A stretch of DNA of 64,000 nt. It comes from CAZCVI01 sp964502145. GTDB lineage: Bacteria > Acidobacteriota > Aminicenantia > UBA2199. Positions 60,301 through 64,000 of the stretch are shown here, one piece after another. How positions within the stretch are numbered: the first letter of the stretch is position 1; each line of letters begins with the position of its first letter. The notes under the pieces are model-generated. The model saw only the letters and a list, made by a program, of their open reading frames with translations, had not been told where the DNA came from and did no database searches. Position numbers and translations under genes: made by a program. The stretch covers positions 7,336-71,335 of the forward strand of contig CAZCVI010000034.1 of the NCBI GenBank assembly GCA_964502145.1, in the 5' to 3' direction.

Positions 60301-62487
60301 GTAACCGAGTCCGAGGTCGAGTAAAACGTTAAGAATACGGTGAATAGATGGGATATGGGAAAAGAACGGGGCGGCTTCTTCGATAGACATCTCAAGAACG
60401 GCAAAAATGGATTTGCCGCGATATTCCACTTCCAGGGTGGTTTCGTTAAAGCGTTTCCCGCCACATTGGTCGCAGACGACAGCCACATTGCCGAGAAAGT
60501 GCATACCAATCTGTTGCAATCCTGCCCCCTCGCAACTTTCACAGCGGCCACCACTGACATTAAAGGAGAAACGACCCTTGGGCCATTTTCGTTCCACAGC
60601 GAGTGGTAAGGCGGCAAAGAGGTCACGAAAGAGGTCCATTAACTTGGTATACGTGGCGGGGTTACTGCGGGGAGTACGGCCAATGGGAGCTTGATCGATT
60701 TCAATGATTTTATCTATATATTCCACACCTTCAATAGTGAGGCAATTTTCTAGAGGGGTATGGGTGCGGTGAAGTGTATGACTGATGGCATTGGCCAGAA
60801 TATGATGGACAAGCGTGGATTTTCCTGCCCCAGATACACCGGTAACAACATTAAAAACGCCGAGGGGAAAAGAGACATCAATCGCTTTTAAATTATGCAG
60901 GGTGGCCCCTTGTAAGGATAAGAATCTTCCGCTTCCAGTGCGGCGTTGTGGGGGGACGGGAATTGTTTCGCTACCGGTCAGGAAAGCACGGGTGCGACTT
61001 TGGGACAGAAGGGGCCAAGTGGTGGTGGCTTGTGGGGATAATAATTCTTGGAGCGGACCGTTAAACAGGATTTGACCACCATGAATCCCAGCAGCGGGTC
61101 CGATATCCATCAAGCAGTCGGCGTGGCGCATGGTTTGCTCGTCATGTTCGACGACAACGACGGTGTTGCCATTGTCCCGAAGTTGGCAGAGCATTTCCAA
61201 TAAGCGTTGGTTATCGCGCTGATGTAAACCGATGGAAGGTTCATCCAGAGTATACAGAATACCACGCAAGCCAGTTCCGATTTGGGTAGAAAGGCGAATG
61301 CGCTGGGCTTCACCACCGGAAAGAGTGGTGGACTCACGGTCCAGGGTGAGGTAACCGAGCCCCAGTTTGATGAGTAAAGAAGTGCGCTGTAAAATAGTTT
61401 CGCGCAACGGTTGGCCCACGGAAACTTGGGCAGGGGGAAAAGTCAGAGGGGTGAAAAAATCATGGAGTTGTTGAATGGTTTGGGCGGCTAATGTGGCTAT
61501 ACTAACATTCTGAAACCGAACAGCCAGTGCCTGGGGGTTCAAGCGGGTGCCGTGGCAGGCAGTGCAGGGTTTAGAACGGGCGAAACGTAACACGTTGGGG
61601 TTGCGGTCGACTTTTAAAATATTTTCGATAACGGGAATAATGCCTTTATAATATCCCTCTTCCCTGGGCTTTGGGGTGATACCACTCCATTTAAGCCGCG
61701 ATTCGAGGGGATGTTTACCGTAGGGAATTTTGATGATGTCGCTACCGTATAATACAATCCGTTGTTGTTCGGGAGTAAGTTCTTGCCAGGGGATGTCCAC
61801 GGAGAAACCATGGGCTTGGCAGACCTGGTTTAAAACGTCCATGGTAACTTGGGAGTAAATAATATAACCGTTGGGAGTGGTGAGAATGAGTGCGCCTTGC
61901 CTGAGGGTTTTGTATGGATCGGCAATGAGTAAGTCCGGGGCTACCCCATCGGTGACACCAAGTCCCTTGCATAGGGGACAGGCGCCAACGGGGGAATTAA
62001 AAGAAAAAAGACGGCGCTCCAATTTGGGTGGGTCTTGGGGATTGAAAGATTCGGATGATGGGTTGGGTTCGGAAGACTGAAACTGGCCAAGTCGGGCAAA
62101 AAGGAGGCGCAGGTAATCGTAAAGCTCGGTCATGGTGCCAACGGTGGACCTGGGGTGCCGAACAACCCGTCTTTGGTCTATGGCAATAGTGGGGGAAAGT
62201 CCATGGATGTGCCCAACAGCAGGGCGGGTCAATTTTCCTAAAAAGTGGCGGGCATACGCGGAAAAGGATTCGAGATAGCGGCGCTCTCCCTCGCGGTACA
62301 GAGTATCGAAAACCAGCGATGATTTCCCGGACCCGGAGACACCGGTGACCACTGTCAACCGGTGCCTCGGAATAGTGACGTCAACGGACTTTAAATTATG
62401 TTCCGCCGCGTTTTGAATGATAATTGAATCAGGATTGGTATTTTTGCACCACGGCAACGGTTTGCTCCGCGATTTCCAATTCTTCAT
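57367..62487 (-). CDS. uvrA: Tandem-duplicated UvrA (double-length excinuclease subunit A)
   Basis: 1706 residues, against about 940 for ordinary UvrA. Four ATP sites are present: GVSGSGKSS, GVSGAGKST, GVSGSGKSS and GVSGCGKTS, with four LSGGEAQR signatures, so two full UvrA-like halves are fused (boundary near residue 850). Zinc motifs are seen in both halves (CPLCKGLG, CESCEGAG with CDQCGGKR; CPQCKGLG, CEVCGGMG with CEECSGQR). UvrA finds DNA damage as a dimer for nucleotide excision repair; the fusion would be a covalent dimer, as in Chlamydiae. The start at 62487 overlaps ackA by 59 bp and lacks a ribosome site; no later ATG fits before the conserved IIIQNAAEHNLKSVDV. Confidence 0.95.
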   Translation of the reverse strand: MKNWKSRSKPLPWCKNTNPDSIIIQNAAEHNLKSVDVTIPRHRLTVVTGVSGSGKSSLVFDTLYREGERRYLESFSAYARHFLGKLTRPAVGHIHGLSPTIAIDQRRVVRHPRSTVGTMTELYDYLRLLFARLGQFQSSEPNPSSESFNPQDPPKLERRLFSFNSPVGACPLCKGLGVTDGVAPDLLIADPYKTLRQGALILTTPNGYIIYSQVTMDVLNQVCQAHGFSVDIPWQELTPEQQRIVLYGSDIIKIPYGKHPLESRLKWSGITPKPREEGYYKGIIPVIENILKVDRNPNVLRFARSKPCTACHGTRLNPQALAVRFQNVSIATLAAQTIQQLHDFFTPLTFPPAQVSVGQPLRETILQRTSLLIKLGLGYLTLDRESTTLSGGEAQRIRLSTQIGTGLRGILYTLDEPSIGLHQRDNQRLLEMLCQLRDNGNTVVVVEHDEQTMRHADCLMDIGPAAGIHGGQILFNGPLQELLSPQATTTWPLLSQSRTRAFLTGSETIPVPPQRRTGSGRFLSLQGATLHNLKAIDVSFPLGVFNVVTGVSGAGKSTLVHHILANAISHTLHRTHTPLENCLTIEGVEYIDKIIEIDQAPIGRTPRSNPATYTKLMDLFRDLFAALPLAVERKWPKGRFSFNVSGGRCESCEGAGLQQIGMHFLGNVAVVCDQCGGKRFNETTLEVEYRGKSIFAVLEMSIEEAAPFFSHIPSIHRILNVLLDLGLGYIALGQSSVTLSGGEAQRVKLAAELCRPATGKTLYILDEPTTGLHSADIKILLTALNSLIDKGNTVIVVEHHPDLIKTADWVIDLGPESGENGGQLVAAGTPETVALVNHSFTGAMLREIFSPKKQGFSTQPQTPPYLVDPDSPIRLIGVSTHNLKHIDVTFPVNQLTVITGVSGSGKSSLAFDTLVAEGQQRFLSRFSTYARSMIGQTPGSDKELESCFGLMPTIAISQKTATTNPRSTVGTMTEILDFYRLLFARVGQPFCPLCRIPLIGGNCPDCHFSGQKTLSASMFSFNHHLGACPQCKGLGTTTVCDPQKLITHPHLSLLNGAMDGSKTGKFYGDPYGQHVAILLAVGRETGIDFSVPWDTLSPSAQHLAMTGTGDNVYPVIWSFKRKTREGQHSFQSTWLGFVNYVNQEYERKHADHRGEAMLPLMSDLPCLLCKGSRLQTEFLAVYFARLNMPQLCAKTVAESIAFFEALDIIDPNQDPLLLSQRDRLVSSQLRQEISRRLCFLQDVGLDYLSLDRQADTLSGGEAQRIRLAGQLGSGLTQVIYVLDEPTIGLHARDTARLLSVLKGLRDMGNTIVVVEHDADIISAADHIIDLGPGAGLAGGTITAQGTGAEIKANPASKTGYYLKKTRVFQPSQSRTLAPGIEITGAYANNLAHINLSIPSAGLIAVTGVSGCGKTSLVFDVIAASAQMGKAQGCKSITGLERFDRIITIDQKGIGTTPASTPATYTGIFDTIRQWFADTQEARQRGYKKNRFSFNVKGGRCEVCGGMGKIRTAMDFLADVWDVCEECSGQRYHAETLLCKLEGQSIADVLSMTVQQALEFFSPQPNSATVCNTLRLIVEVGLGYLTLGQAANTLSGGEAQRLKLVTPLLGGKTNRNLYLLDEPTTGLHFEDVERLLVLFRRLVEIGHTILVIEHHPDVIGSSDYIIDLGPDGGDRGGQVVAIGTPQQVSLIEASHTGKILKTLLPSK

Positions 62488-63634
62488 TGGTGGGAATGAC
62501 CATTACTTTGACCCTGGAGTTCTCGGTGGAGATGACCCCGAATTTGCCGAAGGCATCTTCGTTGGCTTCGGAGTCTAAATTAATCCCGAGGAATTCCATA
62601 TCTTCTAAAATTTTGGTGCGGATCATGCGGTCCCGTTCGCCTATGCCAGCGGTAAAGATGATCAGGTCGCAGCCGTTCATAGCGGCCATGTATCCGCCGA
62701 TGTATTTTTTGATGCGGTAAGCAAAGATATCCTGGGCCAGGATGGCGCGGGGATCTTTTTCTTTCACAGCATTTTCGAGATCACGCATGTCAGAAGAGGG
62801 GCCAAAAACACCTTTGATACCACTCTGTTTGTTCAGGATAGAATCCACCTCATTGTGGGTTAATTTTTCGTTCTGCATGAGGAACATGGGGATGGCGGGA
62901 TCGATGTCACCGCAACGGGTGCCCATCATCAAGCCTTCAAGGGGAGTAAAGCCCATGGAAGTATCAACGGATTGACCATAGCGGATGGCAGCCATGGAAG
63001 AGCCATTACCCAGATGACAAGTGATGATTTTCAGATCAGACAACTTTCGATCCATCAATCTGGCACCGTACTTGGCGACATAGTAGTGGGAGGTGCCATG
63101 AAAGCCGTAACGGCGGATTTTATATTTCTCATAATATTTGTAGGGGATGGGATAAATGTATGCTCTTTCAGGCATGGTTTGGTGGAATGCGGTGTCAAAA
63201 GCGCCAGCCATAGGGATGCCGGGTAATGCGTGCTGGGTGGCTTCGATACCGATAATGTTGGGCGGATTGTGCAGGGGCGCCAGGGGAATACATTCTTTGA
63301 GGGCGTCCAAAACTTCCTTGGTGATGATGACGGTGCCGTTGAATTTTTCGCCAGCATGGACGACGCGATGTCCAACAGCATAAATCTCTTTTTTATCTTT
63401 GATCACTCCATCTTGAGGGTCGGTCAGGTAGTCGACGATCAGGTTGATCCCTTGTTCATGGTTTTTGATGGGCATATCAATCACTTTTTTCTGAGTGCCC
63501 TTGCTGTAATTCAACTGCGAGCCATCCAAACCAATTCGTTCCAATAGACCTTTAGCCAGTACATCCATGGTCTCCATATTGATCAATTGGAACTTGATGG
63601 AAGAACTGCCACTGTTAATTACCAATACTATCAT
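62429..63634 (-). CDS. ackA: Acetate kinase
   Basis: 401 residues, usual length. Start IVLVINSGSSSIKFQLINME, then GHRVVHAGEKF, FDTAFHQTMP, RRYGFHGTSHYYVAK, CHLGNGSSMAAI and FTAGIGERD, all acetate kinase signatures. It makes ATP from acetyl phosphate (or the reverse) in fermentation. No pta gene is adjacent. The end overlaps uvrA by 59 bp. A candidate promoter lies at 63762-63789. Confidence 0.97.
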   Translation of the reverse strand: MIVLVINSGSSSIKFQLINMETMDVLAKGLLERIGLDGSQLNYSKGTQKKVIDMPIKNHEQGINLIVDYLTDPQDGVIKDKKEIYAVGHRVVHAGEKFNGTVIITKEVLDALKECIPLAPLHNPPNIIGIEATQHALPGIPMAGAFDTAFHQTMPERAYIYPIPYKYYEKYKIRRYGFHGTSHYYVAKYGARLMDRKLSDLKIITCHLGNGSSMAAIRYGQSVDTSMGFTPLEGLMMGTRCGDIDPAIPMFLMQNEKLTHNEVDSILNKQSGIKGVFGPSSDMRDLENAVKEKDPRAILAQDIFAYRIKKYIGGYMAAMNGCDLIIFTAGIGERDRMIRTKILEDMEFLGINLDSEANEDAFGKFGVISTENSRVKVMVIPTNEELEIAEQTVAVVQKYQS

Positions 63635-63761
63635 ATTTACCTCGTTCTCTATAAATTTATTTTTTGAACACGGGATTATTCACATCTGTAATACGGAAAG
63701 CGGTTATATATCACGATTAGGAATAATTAGAATTTCGTTTTCCCGTTAACTATTAATACTT

Positions 63762-63789
63762 ATTATACATATTTCCCGGTAAAAAACAA
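63762..63789 (-). promoter_or_regulatory. Candidate ackA promoter
   Basis: On the minus strand, TTGTTT (63789-63784), 16-bp spacer, TATAAT (63767-63762), giving a leader of about 120 nt. Confidence 0.5.
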
Positions 63790-63805
63790 CCCCCTGACCA
63801 TATCG

Positions 63806-63962
63806 AAATCCACCGTCAACTTAATGGGAAGTATGGGAATTATGGGAATGATGGGAATTATGGGATAAACAAAAAAATTCCCATTCCTCCCATTCTTCCC
63901 ATAATTCCCATACTTCCCATTAACTTGGTGGTGAATTCAGGAATACCTGAATTCACCGCCAG
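63806..63962. repeat. Word-built inverted repeat, GGGAAnTATG family (copy 3)
   Basis: Left arm AATGGGAAGTATGGGAATTA and TGGGAATGATGGGAA; right arm TTCCCATAATTCCCATACTT. Left outer end AAATCCACCGTC and right flank TTGGTGGTGAATTCAGG are variants of the ends of copy 1. The flank itself is followed by its complement CCTGAATTCACCGCC. It lies upstream of ackA. Confidence 0.92.
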
Positions 63963-64000
63963 AAAAAAAGAGATTCTTTCAGACCTGCGATAATTCAATG

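Overview
The window is about 64 kb of draft sequence (one 100-N gap at 38908-39007) from a Gram-negative bacterium of moderate GC. It encodes OmpA-fused periplasmic proteins, lipoproteins, system II cytochrome c maturation (ResB/CcsA), multiheme cytochromes, acetate kinase, and a tandem-fused double-length UvrA of a kind I know from Chlamydiae and a few other lineages. This suggests an anaerobic or facultative respiring organism of an under-sampled phylum. I cannot place it further without a marker-gene tree.

Housekeeping blocks: (1) 1-3870, leftward operon of two substrate-binding/OmpA fusions and a VWA lipoprotein; (2) 15.3-24.7 kb, cobalamin adenosyltransferase, secreted phosphatase, an 11-heme cytochrome c/b fusion with ResB-CcsA maturation genes, a rhomboid protease and a tetraheme cytochrome; (3) 25.7-28.9 kb, operon of a split transketolase plus a RuBisCO-like protein; (4) 29.1-36.5 kb, rplU-rpmA-obgE-nadD-rsfS-sigma54-type AAA+, then cysteine desulfurase-thiI, with convergent cysE; (5) 42.6-47.4 kb, Spy-like protein, U32 peptidase and a large secreted protein; (6) 57.4-63.6 kb, ackA and double uvrA.

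Between these sit three accessory, immunity-like islands. Island A (4.5-15 kb) has two paralogous STAND ATPases with the same NB-ARC/TPR body but different N-termini (DUF4062 + HATPase_c_4 versus a SMEK-like domain), a collapsed third copy, toxin-antitoxin genes, duplication scars and an AAA/PD-(D/E)XK protein. Island B (36.8-42.6 kb) has a membrane TIR protein coupled to a secreted TPR protein, orphan antitoxins with truncated toxin remnants, and a second AAA/PD-(D/E)XK protein. Island C (47.8-55.3 kb) is the most striking: a 1150-residue TIR-WD40-GTPase/COR-like-zinc ribbon-DUF4365 protein, followed 10 bp later by a membrane-spanning nSTAND1-type ATPase with about 16 WD40 repeats, then a membrane-anchored CxxC protein.

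Intergenic DNA is unusually structured. At least nine long inverted repeats are built from short repeated words, and several different word families share one flanking motif. A gene-free kilobase (24.76-25.71 kb) carries a degenerate array with a period close to 21 bp and phased A-tracts. All functions are read from sequence motifs and remembered families; no database search was run.
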